Source of the DNA: an uncultured Succiniclasticum sp.
GTDB taxonomy: Bacteria > Bacillota > Negativicutes > Acidaminococcales > Acidaminococcaceae
Assembly (NCBI GenBank): GCA_902801365.1
Contig: CADCHY010000003.1
Span: forward strand, 30,231 to 94,230
DNA length: 64,000 nt
Direction: 5' to 3'
Below, piece by piece: positions 45,388 to 54,313 of this stretch; within the stretch, counting starts at the first letter, position 1, and each line of letters begins with the position of its first letter. The notes under the pieces were generated by a model, which saw only the letters and a program-made list of their open reading frames with translations, made no database searches and was not told where the DNA came from. Both the position numbers and the translations under genes were made by a program.

Positions 45388-45461
45388 TGGAGGCGACACC
45401 CGGAATTGAACCGGGGATAAAGGTTTTGCAGACCTCTGCCTTACCGCTTGGCTATGTCGCC
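45388..45461 (-). tRNA. tRNA-Cys (anticodon GCA)
   Basis: Acceptor GGCGACA/TGTCGCC with encoded CCA, anticodon stem AGGTC with loop TGCAAAA, T-loop TTCAATT. 8 bases from tRNA-Leu. Confidence 0.95.
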
Positions 45462-45504
45462 GTAACCGATAGATATATAAAAGGATTTCTCCTCTTATAA
45501 ACAA

Positions 45505-45580
45505 TGGAGCGGAAAACGAGACTCGAACTCGCGACCCCAACCTTGGCAAGGTTGTGCTCTACCAACTGAGCTATTTCCGC
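45505..45580 (-). tRNA. tRNA-Gly (anticodon GCC)
   Basis: Acceptor GCGGAAA/TTTCCGC, D arm GCTCAGTTGGTAGAGC, anticodon stem CAACC/GGTTG with loop TTGCCAA, encoded CCA. Confidence 0.95.
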
Positions 45581-45584
45581 GGCA

Positions 45585-45660
45585 TGGTGCCTCAGCACAG
45601 AATCGAACTGTGGACACAGGGATTTTCAGTCCCTTGCTCTACCAACTGAGCTACCGAGGC
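45585..45660 (-). tRNA. tRNA-Phe (anticodon GAA)
   Basis: Acceptor GCCTCGG/CTGAGGC, D arm GCTCAGTTGGTAGAGC, anticodon stem AGGGA/TCCCT around CTGAAAA, encoded CCA. Confidence 0.95.
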
Positions 45661-45664
45661 ATAA

Positions 45665-45741
45665 TGGCGACCCGGACGAGACTCGAACTCGTGACCTCCG
45701 CCGTGACAGGGCGGCATTCTAACCAACTGAACCACCGGGCC
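45665..45741 (-). tRNA. tRNA-Asp (anticodon GTC)
   Basis: Acceptor GGCCCGG/CCGGGTC, D arm with TTCAGTTGGTTAGAA, anticodon stem CCGCC/GGCGG around CTGTCAC, encoded CCA. First gene of the tRNA cluster. Confidence 0.95.
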
Positions 45742-45839
45742 GTTTTTCATCAAGCATTAATAGTATAGGTTATTTCTTCGCTGCTGTCAAGTTTTTTTAA
45801 AAAATGCCGTACAAATGTGCTCTTACGACTACCAGCCCT

Positions 45840-46520
45840 TCACTTTCCGCCGTTTTCCATGCCCAGCAGATACGTCTCCAGCCGTTCTGCCAGCAGTACT
45901 TCAAGATCTTCCAGTTTCTTTGCGTCAAACTCATGAATCGTATTGGGAATCATGAGTATCTTGTTTTCCGCATAAAACTCATTGCGCACCCGGTTATACA
46001 GAAACACCAATTCATTGCCTGTGTCAAAATCCGCATAGTCTAGAATGACCGTTGCATTATTGATAAAGTCCAGCGGGTACTGCGGTCCGATAAATTTGAC
46101 AAAATTACCGATCCGTTCCGGCAGCGTGTCAGGAAAACGCCAGGCAAGGATCCCTTTGTCTTTCAACAGATGCTCCGTCCGGGGTATATAGGTCGGCGTA
46201 ATTTCCTCTACCAACCGGTCTATCGCACTGGTTATCCACTCCGCAAACACGTCTTTATCTCTGGTAATATAACGGAAATCCCGGTACCGCAGCAGCCCAA
46301 TCTGGCGCACCGGCACATAATCAAAGGTCTCTTTCGTATAAATCAGCTCCAGCCTGCGACGGGCCACTTCGTTAACGTATGACCCCAGGACAAACTCATG
46401 CCCATTCAACTGACCGCCTTCTTTGAACGTGAAGCCATGCAGTTCTTTCGGCAGTTTCTGCAGAAACTCCCAATCAGGGCGGCGCTTCATAATCACTTCA
46501 ATATCTTCCGGTTTTGGCAT
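45840..46520 (-). CDS. Hypothetical protein, soluble
   Basis: A 226-residue protein I do not recognise. It is rich in Arg, Glu and aromatic residues, without signal peptide or membrane helix. It contains runs such as RRRLELIYTKETFDYVPVRQ and LDYADFDTGNELVFLY that suggest an alpha/beta fold. It starts 20 bases after the stop of the secreted gene at 46540, with a weak ribosome site, so the two are probably one operon. The short terminator-free gap to the tRNAs (98 bases) shows nothing else. Confidence 0.65.
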   Translation of the reverse strand: MPKPEDIEVIMKRRPDWEFLQKLPKELHGFTFKEGGQLNGHEFVLGSYVNEVARRRLELIYTKETFDYVPVRQIGLLRYRDFRYITRDKDVFAEWITSAIDRLVEEITPTYIPRTEHLLKDKGILAWRFPDTLPERIGNFVKFIGPQYPLDFINNATVILDYADFDTGNELVFLYNRVRNEFYAENKILMIPNTIHEFDAKKLEDLEVLLAERLETYLLGMENGGK

Positions 46521-46539
46521 ATCGGTATCAATTCACCGC

Positions 46540-47139
46540 TTAAATCTGCGGCTTCCCTTCCATTTTATTTAACAAATTTCCCAAAGTCCATTTAATGGTA
46601 TCCGACGGATTTTCCTCCAATCCCAACGGTTTCAGGTTATCTTCCCGAAGGAAACGCCGGATAAACTTGTTCCCGTCCGAATTGTAGGCATACATGTCTG
46701 CAAAGGCGTGGGTACGGATATATGTTTCGTCATCAAACGGTCCAAAGCTGCGCACTATGTAGGAATCCATCCGGTGCACCACCATTACCACCAGCGCCCC
46801 GCAACCGGCCTGTTCCGCCGCGGCCTTCATGGCTTCCTTGTCCGGCTTCGGATTTTTGGCAAACATCTCATTGACTGCAGCATCGGCCTTCGTATTATCA
46901 TCCATCAGCCGGTAATAGGGAACATGGTAATCCATCTTTACCATCTGGATCCAGCCCCGCATATCCGCCCTGCTTACACGGCCGGTGCGGTCAATGACCA
47001 CAAAATTCACAGGTTTCGTCTCAAAGGCATAAGCCTTCGGCATTCCCAAAAATGGCGCCGTATCCAAAACAGAAATATCCCCGGCAATGCCGCTGCACAA
47101 CGCAACAATTACCGCTAAGAACACAAACAGTTTTTGCAT
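46540..47139 (-). CDS. Secreted hypothetical protein
   Basis: A 199-residue protein with an N-terminal hydrophobic segment (LFVFLAVIVALCSGIAG) acting as signal peptide or anchor; cleavage might be near KAYA at about residue 37. The rest is soluble, with FVVIDRTGRVSRADMRGWIQ and GCGALVVMVVHRMDSYIV as the most ordered parts, loosely like lipoprotein YajG/LpoB-type folds but not enough to assign. Strong ribosome site (cagggggtg). Operon partner of the preceding entry. Confidence 0.65.
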   Translation of the reverse strand: MQKLFVFLAVIVALCSGIAGDISVLDTAPFLGMPKAYAFETKPVNFVVIDRTGRVSRADMRGWIQMVKMDYHVPYYRLMDDNTKADAAVNEMFAKNPKPDKEAMKAAAEQAGCGALVVMVVHRMDSYIVRSFGPFDDETYIRTHAFADMYAYNSDGNKFIRRFLREDNLKPLGLEENPSDTIKWTLGNLLNKMEGKPQI

Positions 47140-47175
47140 TTTCCGTCACCCCCTGCCAATCCAAACTGCATTCTT

Positions 47176-48441
47176 TCAATACTTTTTCCAGATATTCTTC
47201 GCAGTCCCGTGCCCCAACGGAGCCACACCCAGATATTCCGCCAGCGTCTGACCGATATCACTGAAGATATGCAACGGCGGAATCTGCTGTGGTTTCACAT
47301 TTTGTCCGTAAAACAGAACCGGGATTTTTTCTCTCGTATGGTCCGTGCCTTTCCAGGTGGGATCACAGCCGTGGTCCGCCGTCACCAGCAGCACATCATC
47401 CGGCCGCAACAGGTCAAAAAGTTCCGGCAGCCTGCTATCGTAATACTCCAGCCCTTCCCCATAGCCCAGGGAATCCCGGCGATGGCCGAACGATGAATCA
47501 AAATCTACAAAATTGGCAAACACCAGCGTCCGGTCCGGCGCGTCCTTCACCGCCTGCAGGGTGGCATCAAAAATCTTGTCCAGCCCCGCCGCGGGATAAT
47601 GTTTCGTAATACCTCGGTGGGCAAAAATATCGGCAATCTTGCCAACCGCATACACATTGCCTCCCGCCGCCACCAGCTTATCCAGCAGCGTTTCCTCATG
47701 GGCCGGCACCGCGTAATCGTGACGGTGGGCCGCTACCCGCTGAAAATCATCCGCCTTTGTGCCCACAAAGGGACGGGCGATGACCCGGGCGATCTTGTAC
47801 GGTTTCACCAGTTCAAAGCTCAGCTTGCAGAGATCATACAGCCGCTCCAGTCCAAAACTCTCCTCATGACAGGCAACCTGCAGCACGCTGTCTGCCGAAG
47901 AATAGATGATGGGCTTACCGGTCCGCATATGTTCCTCGCCCAGTTCCTTGATGATCTCCGTGCCGCTGGCCAGCTTTTCCCCCAGCACGCCGGGAAGGTT
48001 TCCTTCCTTAATAAGAGCGTCCACCAGTTCCTGCGGGAAACAATGGGGCTGATTGGGGAAATAGCCCCAGTCAAAATCCACCGGCACACCGGCGATCTCC
48101 CAGTGGCCGCTGAGGGTGTCCTTGCCCTTGCTCACTTCTTCCGCGCAGGTATAGGCCGCCTTCACCCGGCCGCCATCCAGTACCGCGTCCTTGAGCGGCT
48201 CCCCGGAAATGGGATGAACCATGTCCTCCCCCGTGCTGAGCCGGTGGGCCGTTTCCAGTCCCAGTGCCGCCAGGTTCGGCAACCACAGATACCGGGGCGA
48301 ACCGTCCGGGTTCTTCCGGTTCTCTGCCATCCACTTTACAATATGTCCCAGGGTATCGGACCCCATATCCCCAAACGCCGCTGCGTCGTGGGCAGAGCCA
48401 ATGCCAAAAGAATCCAGCAACGTTATGATTACACGCGCCAT
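47176..48441 (-). CDS. deoB: Phosphopentomutase DeoB
   Basis: A 421-residue alkaline-phosphatase-superfamily mutase converting (deoxy)ribose-1-phosphate to the 5-phosphate. Metal-binding and nucleophile regions are visible: LLDSFGIGSAHD at the start, SGHWEIAGVP, FVDFDSSFGHRRD and TADHGCDPTWKGTDHTRE. Start 48441 (MARVIITLLDSFG) has ggagg 7 bases upstream. It lies downstream of uridine phosphorylase, its metabolic predecessor. Confidence 0.95.
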   Translation of the reverse strand: MARVIITLLDSFGIGSAHDAAAFGDMGSDTLGHIVKWMAENRKNPDGSPRYLWLPNLAALGLETAHRLSTGEDMVHPISGEPLKDAVLDGGRVKAAYTCAEEVSKGKDTLSGHWEIAGVPVDFDWGYFPNQPHCFPQELVDALIKEGNLPGVLGEKLASGTEIIKELGEEHMRTGKPIIYSSADSVLQVACHEESFGLERLYDLCKLSFELVKPYKIARVIARPFVGTKADDFQRVAAHRHDYAVPAHEETLLDKLVAAGGNVYAVGKIADIFAHRGITKHYPAAGLDKIFDATLQAVKDAPDRTLVFANFVDFDSSFGHRRDSLGYGEGLEYYDSRLPELFDLLRPDDVLLVTADHGCDPTWKGTDHTREKIPVLFYGQNVKPQQIPPLHIFSDIGQTLAEYLGVAPLGHGTAKNIWKKY

Positions 48442-48479
48442 TTCCATGCCTCCCCGTTCCTTGTTATCCAAAACACACG

Positions 48480-48935
48480 TTATTTCAGTTCGTCCAGCAT
48501 CTGCTGCGGATTCTCCGCCGCCTTTACCCTGCCGAACGCCTTCACGATGACGCCTTTTTCATCTATTAAGTAGGTAGTGCGGACCACGCCCATGGTCTTT
48601 TTACCGTACATGTTCTTTTCCTGCCACACGCCGTAAGCCTGAATCACCTTCAACTCCGTATCCGACAGCAGTGTAAAGGGCAGACCGAACTTTTCCTGAA
48701 ACTTTTTATGGGACGCCACGGAATCCTTGCTGACGCCGATGACCACCGCGCCCTTTTCCCGGAACTGGGGCAACAGCTCCCCGAAATTGCAAGCCTGTTT
48801 CGTACAGCCCGGGGTATTATCCTTCGGGTAAAAATACAGCACAACCTTCTGTCCCCTGAAGTTCTTCAGCGCAACCGGGTTCCCGTCCTGATCCGGCAAG
48901 GTAAAATCCGGCGCCTTAGTTCCAACCTCTAACAT
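48480..48935 (-). CDS. bcp: Thioredoxin-dependent peroxiredoxin, Bcp/PrxQ type
   Basis: A 151-residue peroxiredoxin with the peroxidatic Cys in DNTPGCTKQACNF and the second Cys five residues on, the PrxQ layout. It reduces peroxides using thioredoxin. Start 48935 (MLEVGTKAPDFTLPD) follows caggaggcg. It sits between uridine phosphorylase and deoB on the same strand. Confidence 0.94.
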   Translation of the reverse strand: MLEVGTKAPDFTLPDQDGNPVALKNFRGQKVVLYFYPKDNTPGCTKQACNFGELLPQFREKGAVVIGVSKDSVASHKKFQEKFGLPFTLLSDTELKVIQAYGVWQEKNMYGKKTMGVVRTTYLIDEKGVIVKAFGRVKAAENPQQMLDELK

Positions 48936-49087
48936 AACACGCCTCCTGAAACAACATTTCTGCAACTTAAGTCATTCGCATTCGCGCACCACACAGCGCA
49001 ATGTACCTGCGGCTTGCGTTTTGCAACGCGCCGCCCGTTCACAAAACCGGCAAATCCGCCTTGCCCGGCGCACTGACTGTCTGAATG

Positions 49088-49885
49088 TTATGCTTTATCC
49101 GCCGCAATCAGTTTTTCCAGCGCCCGTTTCGCCACAGCCTGGAACCGTTTTTCCGCCACCTTGTACACGTCCGGCGGCGCCACCGCCTCGCTGTCCGTAC
49201 GCTTGGCCACCACACCGCAGATGGCGCCCGCCCGCAGCCCGTGCACACTGCACAGGGTAAAAAGCGTCGCCGCTTCCATCTCAAAATTGGTGCAGCCCAG
49301 GGCCTGCCATTCTTTCAACGTGCCCTGCAGACGCCGCACCACATAGCCGTTCAGGCTGTCGTAGCGCTCCTGCCCGGGCCAGAAACTGTCCGTGGTCACC
49401 CCAATGCCCAGACCGAAGGGAACCTTCAATTCTTTCGCCGCATCCCGCAGGGCAATGGTCACATCCAGATCCGCCACCGCCGGATACTCGATTGGGGCGT
49501 AGGCCCTGCCGGCCCCGTCCATACGCACGCAGGCCTTGCTGATGACCACATCGCCCAGATTCAGGTCTTCCTGCAGGGACCCGGTTGTCCCCACCCGGAT
49601 AAAGGTAGTGATACCCAGGCGCCCCAGCTCTTCCACAATAAAGGTGATGCAGGGACCGCCCATACCGCTGCTGATGACCAGTACCGGCTCCCCGTTCACC
49701 CGGGCCAGCCAGCTGGTAAACTCACGGTGACATGCCAGATACACCGCATCCGGATCCACTGCCTTCGCCAGGCCTTCCACCCGTCCAGGATCCCCGGGCA
49801 CCAGGGCATACTTCGCGCCCTGCAGCATCTCCACCGATAAACCTACATGATACAGCACCTCACCGGGTTTTGCGTAGTTTTTCAT
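49088..49885 (-). CDS. udp: Uridine phosphorylase-like nucleoside phosphorylase
   Basis: A 265-residue PNP/UDP family enzyme: phosphate-binding LVPGDPGRV, GMGGPCITFIVEEL, RVGTTGSLQ and the base/ribose site NFEMEAATLFTL. The Glu-Met-Glu motif and the FWPGQERYDSLNG region favour uridine over purine substrates. It releases ribose-1-phosphate for DeoB. Start 49885 follows aaaggtgg. Confidence 0.88.
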   Translation of the reverse strand: MKNYAKPGEVLYHVGLSVEMLQGAKYALVPGDPGRVEGLAKAVDPDAVYLACHREFTSWLARVNGEPVLVISSGMGGPCITFIVEELGRLGITTFIRVGTTGSLQEDLNLGDVVISKACVRMDGAGRAYAPIEYPAVADLDVTIALRDAAKELKVPFGLGIGVTTDSFWPGQERYDSLNGYVVRRLQGTLKEWQALGCTNFEMEAATLFTLCSVHGLRAGAICGVVAKRTDSEAVAPPDVYKVAEKRFQAVAKRALEKLIAADKA

Positions 49886-49989
49886 AGCAGCGTCCACCTT
49901 TCTCTGCAATTTGTCAACCCATCGTAATATAATACACTTTTGTTATTTCATTATATCATAGATAAAGGCAGGGAGCATGAGAAATCGAG

Positions 49990-50024
49990 AAGAAAAATCC
50001 CCCGTTGTGTAAATCCGGGGGATT
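49990..50024 (-). terminator. Terminator downstream of the pseudopilin operon
   Basis: Stem aatcccccg/cgggggatt with an 11-base loop; on the minus strand it is followed by tttttcttctc. It lies 145 bases beyond the last pseudopilin stop; the stretch 50025-50169 holds no gene that I can see. Confidence 0.8.
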
Positions 50025-50169
50025 AGTCAGGAGAAAAATCATGAGTTATCATAAACACCAGTCTGAGCTGATACACAGAAAAGGGGATTATGTTTTACTC
50101 ATCAATATTTAATTTTTTTCAGGTATGCACAAACTGAATCAATTCTCATGTGCCTTCACCCGTTATTTT

Positions 50170-51123
50170 TTAATAACTGATAATTGAGTTAAAGGGTTCC
50201 AACACCTCCCTGTCACTGCTTATCACAGTGTTTTCTTCTACTACAACATCCTGCTGTGCCATGACTGCACCATTGATAATACTGTCCGTTCCAACGGTCA
50301 GTTTTCCCCGGCAAAACAGTAATGCCTTATTCAATCTTACATGGTTGCCGATACGCAGGCCATGGTCCGCCAAAATAATAATGCGGCCCGTAAACTCTGT
50401 ATAGTCGCCAATCATCACGTCATCGGCAAAAGCCAGTATGCCGTTTCCATTTACCTGCAATCCTTTCGGAATCTCGCTTTTATTCCTGCACAGATATATC
50501 CAGCCGCTTAATCCGTCACGCTGCAGTTCCAACGCAGAAGGGAAATCAGTTGAAGCCCAGACCGCAATTCCTTCAACGGAAAACTGCGGAAAAACCGCGC
50601 CATATGATTTGCTTGTGATAGTGTCATTGTCCTTTTCCTCTGATTTCTCCTTCAGTGCGGAACCTGTTACGATTAAGGGCGACTCTGCAAACTGCTGAAG
50701 CATAGAAACGGGAAAAACCATCCTGCACTGCCGCAGAGAAAAAACTTCCGGACCGGAATCTGAAACATTTACTTTTAGAAAGCGCATTCCCAAATCCTCC
50801 ACCCGGTTAACCGAAACAGACAACTGTACTTCGCTGTTCCCGGGCTGTAAAGGAGGTAAGTAATATGCAGCGTTCGTAATTTCTGTATCTTTTTCCTGCC
50901 GAATGGCAGAATGCATAAAGCTTTGCGCAATGGTTTCCAGTTGTTTCCGGTGCAAATACTCCCGAGCCGCCTCTGACTCCTGGTACACTCTGCGCCCAAA
51001 AAACAACACCAGACTTGAACAAACCATTAGAAACAACAAGAGAGGAAGCAAAATGAACCCCTGCTTCTTTTCCGATCCTCCTGCTGTATTCCGCAAACCG
51101 CCCCAGCTTACAAAACGTCTCAT
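50170..51123 (-). CDS. PilX/GspK-like pseudopilin with beta-helix (bactofilin-like) C terminus
   Basis: A 317-residue protein with a prepilin-type leader: KKQG22 then FILLPLLLFLMVCSS, cleavage after Gly22. The +5 Glu is replaced by Pro, as is usual for tip minor pilins of GspK/PilX type. The C-terminal 90 residues have short regular strands (ADDVMIGDYTEFTGRIIIL, IGNHVRLNKALLFCRG, VGTDSIINGAVMAQQDVV) typical of a polymer-forming beta-helix. It is the last gene of a six-gene run. Which assembly it belongs to is unknown. Confidence 0.6.
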   Translation of the reverse strand: MRRFVSWGGLRNTAGGSEKKQGFILLPLLLFLMVCSSLVLFFGRRVYQESEAAREYLHRKQLETIAQSFMHSAIRQEKDTEITNAAYYLPPLQPGNSEVQLSVSVNRVEDLGMRFLKVNVSDSGPEVFSLRQCRMVFPVSMLQQFAESPLIVTGSALKEKSEEKDNDTITSKSYGAVFPQFSVEGIAVWASTDFPSALELQRDGLSGWIYLCRNKSEIPKGLQVNGNGILAFADDVMIGDYTEFTGRIIILADHGLRIGNHVRLNKALLFCRGKLTVGTDSIINGAVMAQQDVVVEENTVISSDREVLEPFNSIISY

Positions 51124-51131
51124 AAAGAATT

Positions 51132-51656
51132 TTACTGAACTACAGAACCGTTGCTTAACAACAAAGATGAGCCTATCCGCCTTTCCAATCCGGTTGCCGG
51201 GTCTTGTAAATTCATAATAATGCCAATTCTCTCCTTTCCTAACTGAATTGCCTTAAAGCGCGTTATCAGGATATCAGGACCGGAATACGGATTAATGCCC
51301 GTTGTTGTGCCCTTTGTGGTCTTGCGGTATAACATCCCGTTAGACAAATACCAGTAGGCGCGTACATTTTGATATGTCTTATGGCAGATAATCTGATCCC
51401 TGTCATTGAAATCTTTAGCCAGTTTTGCCTGCTTTATATTATAGGAAAGTTCCCGACGAACAGTACTTTCTGTATAGCGCACTGCCTTTGCAATCTCAAT
51501 ATCCGCCAGAAGATTTCTGCAGTTCTTTAAAACTGCCTGTACCACATTACAATATACTGCGCTGACGATAACCATAATCAAAAACATAATGTTTAATTCC
51601 AAAAGAATTGAGCCAGATTTTCTTTTATCACAACATTGATCAGGATGTATGGCCAT
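51132..51656 (-). CDS. Pseudopilin, GspJ/PilW-like
   Basis: A 174-residue protein with a prepilin leader: KRKSG15 followed by SILLELNIMFLIMVIV; Glu at +5 is present. The periplasmic part is about 130 residues (RRELSYNIKQAKLAKDFND ... GMLYRKTTKG ... VVQ), similar in length and layout to minor pilins that compare to GspJ. It overlaps the preceding gene by 17 bases, so translation is coupled. Confidence 0.7.
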   Translation of the reverse strand: MAIHPDQCCDKRKSGSILLELNIMFLIMVIVSAVYCNVVQAVLKNCRNLLADIEIAKAVRYTESTVRRELSYNIKQAKLAKDFNDRDQIICHKTYQNVRAYWYLSNGMLYRKTTKGTTTGINPYSGPDILITRFKAIQLGKERIGIIMNLQDPATGLERRIGSSLLLSNGSVVQ

Positions 51657-52050
51657 TTTCTTTATCTATCGGTATAAATTCCAAACGGTTTACCAATACC
51701 TTTCCTGTAGTTTTATTGCGCATCTCTTTAACAAGAAGAATATACGGGCCTATTTTTTGTGTGGTTACGACCTTTTCGTAATCATTTTCGTACACGTTCT
51801 TCCATTCGCCAGACAATGCTTCATTCAGCCACGCTGCGCTGTCATCTTCCAGTAAAGAATAGGCTTGTAACATCTCATTCCGGTGAGCCATTGCCTGTAT
51901 GGCACAAGCTATACAACCTGTTATTGCCGTTGCAAATGTAAGTGTCACCAGAAATATGGGAATCATCAGGAGCATGATAAACCCCGACGACCGTTCCGTT
52001 GCCCGTGATTCCGTTTTTTCCTTTCCCGAAAAAGTTTTTTTCTGTTCCAC
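51640..52050 (-). CDS. Short pseudopilin-like membrane protein
   Basis: A 136-residue protein with a long basic leader (23 residues, ending SSG) followed by FIMLLMIPIFLVTLTFATAI. There is no Glu at +5. The remainder is a small periplasmic domain (EWKNVYENDYEKVVTTQKI...). It is placed within the pilin operon and overlaps both neighbours (1 and 17 bases); most likely a minor pilin such as GspI/PilV type. Confidence 0.55.
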   Translation of the reverse strand: MEQKKTFSGKEKTESRATERSSGFIMLLMIPIFLVTLTFATAITGCIACAIQAMAHRNEMLQAYSLLEDDSAAWLNEALSGEWKNVYENDYEKVVTTQKIGPYILLVKEMRNKTTGKVLVNRLEFIPIDKENGHTS

Positions 52051-52532
52051 TATCTTTCTCGCTCTATCCTTACTCTCCCGGTAACCGGCTGAAGGCTGAC
52101 TTTAACCTGTACGGATTTTATCATTTCATGCTGTAATACAAAAATCCCGCTTGCTGATGGAGAGCCGTTGATGGAGAATCTTATTATATAAGCTGGAATG
52201 CTGCTAAATTGAAAAGCTTCGGACCCACCCGACGCAAAACCCCGTTTTTTCTCAACCAGATTCGGCCTCCGATAGACCCAATACCCTTTACGTCCGCTGC
52301 TTAATTCTATATAACTCAAATCAGAACCTGCCAGGGCTCTTTCCCTTGTCTGCAGAATATCCTGAGCAAACTCCCGGGCCGCATTTTCCACCTGTACTGC
52401 TGCCAGTGTTTTTTCATATCCGGCAATTCCCATATTCAGCCCAGAAACAACAATCCCGTACAAGCATATACTCATCAGCCATTCAGCCAGCAGATAGCCG
52501 TTATCCTTGTGTTTCTGCCTCAACGCTGCCAT
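52050..52532 (-). CDS. Pseudopilin, GspH/GspI-like
   Basis: A 160-residue protein with leader KHKDNG12 then YLLAEWLMSICLYGIVV; Glu at +5. The following region (NAAREFAQDILQTRERALAG) is the helical N-terminal half of pilins and the rest is beta-rich. Overlaps the major pilin gene by 32 bases. Family placement among minor pilins is approximate. Confidence 0.65.
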   Translation of the reverse strand: MAALRQKHKDNGYLLAEWLMSICLYGIVVSGLNMGIAGYEKTLAAVQVENAAREFAQDILQTRERALAGSDLSYIELSSGRKGYWVYRRPNLVEKKRGFASGGSEAFQFSSIPAYIIRFSINGSPSASGIFVLQHEMIKSVQVKVSLQPVTGRVRIERER

Positions 52533-52935
52533 TAGAAGTTACAGTATTGCCTTCTGCGTCAGAACCGGTCAGCGTGTAATTGCTGCCGGATACAGAATAC
52601 TGGAAATCTTCATTTTTGGCATCCTTAAAGCCCTTATTTTTGGCAATATAATCCGGTACCAGATTATCAAGCGAAGCCGGTATGCTCCCCTGTTCCAGTT
52701 TGTATGTAGCAATTGCCTGATCCAAAGTTGCCAAATCGTTTTTTAGTTTTGCGTTACGCGCTTTAGAACCTGCGCCATCAATTGCAGGCATCAACATGGT
52801 AGCCATAACGCCAATAATAATCGTAACGGCAATTACCTCAATCAGACTGAAACCGGCATTTCGGCTGCTAGTTTTCTTACCTGAAAAATCCAGCTTTCTT
52901 TTTATTTTTTTTAACAAATACATTCCTCCGTTCAT
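52501..52935 (-). CDS. Major pilin-like protein, GspG/PilA type
   Basis: A 144-residue type IV pilin-like protein. Leader ends RNAG28, mature sequence begins FSLIEVIAVTIIIGVMATM with Glu at +5, then KLKNDLATLDQAIATYKLEQG, the GspG-type alpha1 continuation, and a small C-terminal sheet. The ATG at 52935 overlaps the upstream stop (ATGA), but ggagga sits between it and a TTG at 52923, which may be the real start; it does not change the mature protein. Probably the main filament subunit of this locus. Confidence 0.8.
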   Translation of the reverse strand: MNGGMYLLKKIKRKLDFSGKKTSSRNAGFSLIEVIAVTIIIGVMATMLMPAIDGAGSKARNAKLKNDLATLDQAIATYKLEQGSIPASLDNLVPDYIAKNKGFKDAKNEDFQYSVSGSNYTLTGSDAEGNTVTSNGSVEAETQG

Positions 52936-54134
52936 TTATATTCCGGCATCCGTGTCATCAAATCAAACAACGGTGAAAGCATCACTGCCATAACAGCAAA
53001 AATCATCGTTGCAATTAAGACGACCAGTACCGGTTCCAAAACCGCCTTTACATCCCGAAGCTGGGAAAAAAGCTCCTGTTCCTGAAGTTCCGCGAATTCC
53101 GTCAGCATCTCCGGCAAGTCGCCGGAACTTTCCCCGATGCTCAAAAATTCTAACCCTGTCTGACTGAATAGATTTCCAGACTGCATGGCCGCTTCAGCAA
53201 TTCCGATTCCGCGCAGAACGTTTTCCGAAAACTTTTTTGCGTTATTCTTCATGGACGCATCTGTCAACGTAACAGAAGCACGCAGAACGGCTTCCGGAAA
53301 AGCAATGCCGCTGTCCAGCATTAATGCCAGTAACCGCGCAAAACGTATTTCCAAAAAGGAATGGCGTAAACTCCCGATCCCCGGAAGATACATCAGGAGG
53401 GTTAAAACTTTTGAACGCTGCAGCAATAGCAGTCTGCCGCCAACTATAAGCGAGCAGAAAAGAGCAATTGTATGATTCTGCAACAAAGCGGAAATATAAA
53501 GCAGTATCTGCAAAAGATGTGTTTCCTTTACCCCCAGTGAATGATACAGTTCTGCAAAAGAAGGTACCAGTTTCACACTGAAAAACAAAAATGTCAGAGC
53601 AGCTAAAAACAGCAAAAATCCCGGATAAATACAGACATTACGTACCAGTTTAATAAGTTTATTTTGCTGTTTATAAAAATCGGATAACGACAGAAGAACC
53701 TGGGAAATCTGACCACTCGCTTCACCTGCCGCTATAACGGAAACATTCATTTCCGAAAACACTTCCGGCTGTAAAGACATCGCATAAGATAAGGAGTGAC
53801 CGCTTTGCAGACTAAGGGTAAGCCGTTTACAAACCGGCTTATACTTTTTACCCAACCTCTCGGTTATCATTTCGATTCCTTTCATAATAGGAACGCCCGC
53901 ATCCAACAAAGTTGAAAGCTGTTTGTAAAATTTTGTTCTTTCCTTACTTGAGAATTGCTCGCGCGGCTCAAACCAACGGCGCACGGATTTTTCGTCCTTA
54001 ACCTTTTCAATGTTTGTAACATACCCATAATTCCTGCGGATGAAGTCAATAACCTGTTTTTCGCTCTCTGCATAATATTCGCCGTTATATGCTCTCCCGC
54101 CGGAACTTCGGGCCTGCCATCGGAATAACCGCAA
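52932..54134 (-). CDS. Type II secretion/type IV pilus inner membrane protein (GspF/PilC family)
   Basis: A 400-residue polytopic platform protein with two GspF repeats (FYKQLSTLLDAGVPIMKGIE and FARLLALMLDSGIAFPEAVL) and three membrane helices (around LVRNVCIYPGFLLFLAAL, ALFCSLIVGG and VLEPVLVVLIATMIFAV). TTG at 54134 is the likely start: aaggagg lies 8 bases upstream and the product begins LRLFRWQARSSGG, the usual GspF opening; an ATG at 54167 has no ribosome site. It heads the operon; no GspE/PilB ATPase is encoded upstream or downstream. Confidence 0.88.
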   Translation of the reverse strand: MRLFRWQARSSGGRAYNGEYYAESEKQVIDFIRRNYGYVTNIEKVKDEKSVRRWFEPREQFSSKERTKFYKQLSTLLDAGVPIMKGIEMITERLGKKYKPVCKRLTLSLQSGHSLSYAMSLQPEVFSEMNVSVIAAGEASGQISQVLLSLSDFYKQQNKLIKLVRNVCIYPGFLLFLAALTFLFFSVKLVPSFAELYHSLGVKETHLLQILLYISALLQNHTIALFCSLIVGGRLLLLQRSKVLTLLMYLPGIGSLRHSFLEIRFARLLALMLDSGIAFPEAVLRASVTLTDASMKNNAKKFSENVLRGIGIAEAAMQSGNLFSQTGLEFLSIGESSGDLPEMLTEFAELQEQELFSQLRDVKAVLEPVLVVLIATMIFAVMAVMLSPLFDLMTRMPEYK

Positions 54135-54313
54135 CGTATCAGCCTCCTTTCGCCTGGCACAAGTCATAGTTTAAAGGCACGCAATAAAAAAATAAAGCGT
54201 TTTTTCGGATAAACTGTGAAGAAAATTTCACAATTAAATGCCTTTTCGGTCATTTTTCCAAAAGAACGCTGTACTTTGTAACTTTTTGTGAAGAAATTGT
54301 GAACTGAATCCCC

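Noticed and set aside
47599..48573. 324-residue plus-strand frame
   Set aside because: Antisense to deoB with no domain pattern.
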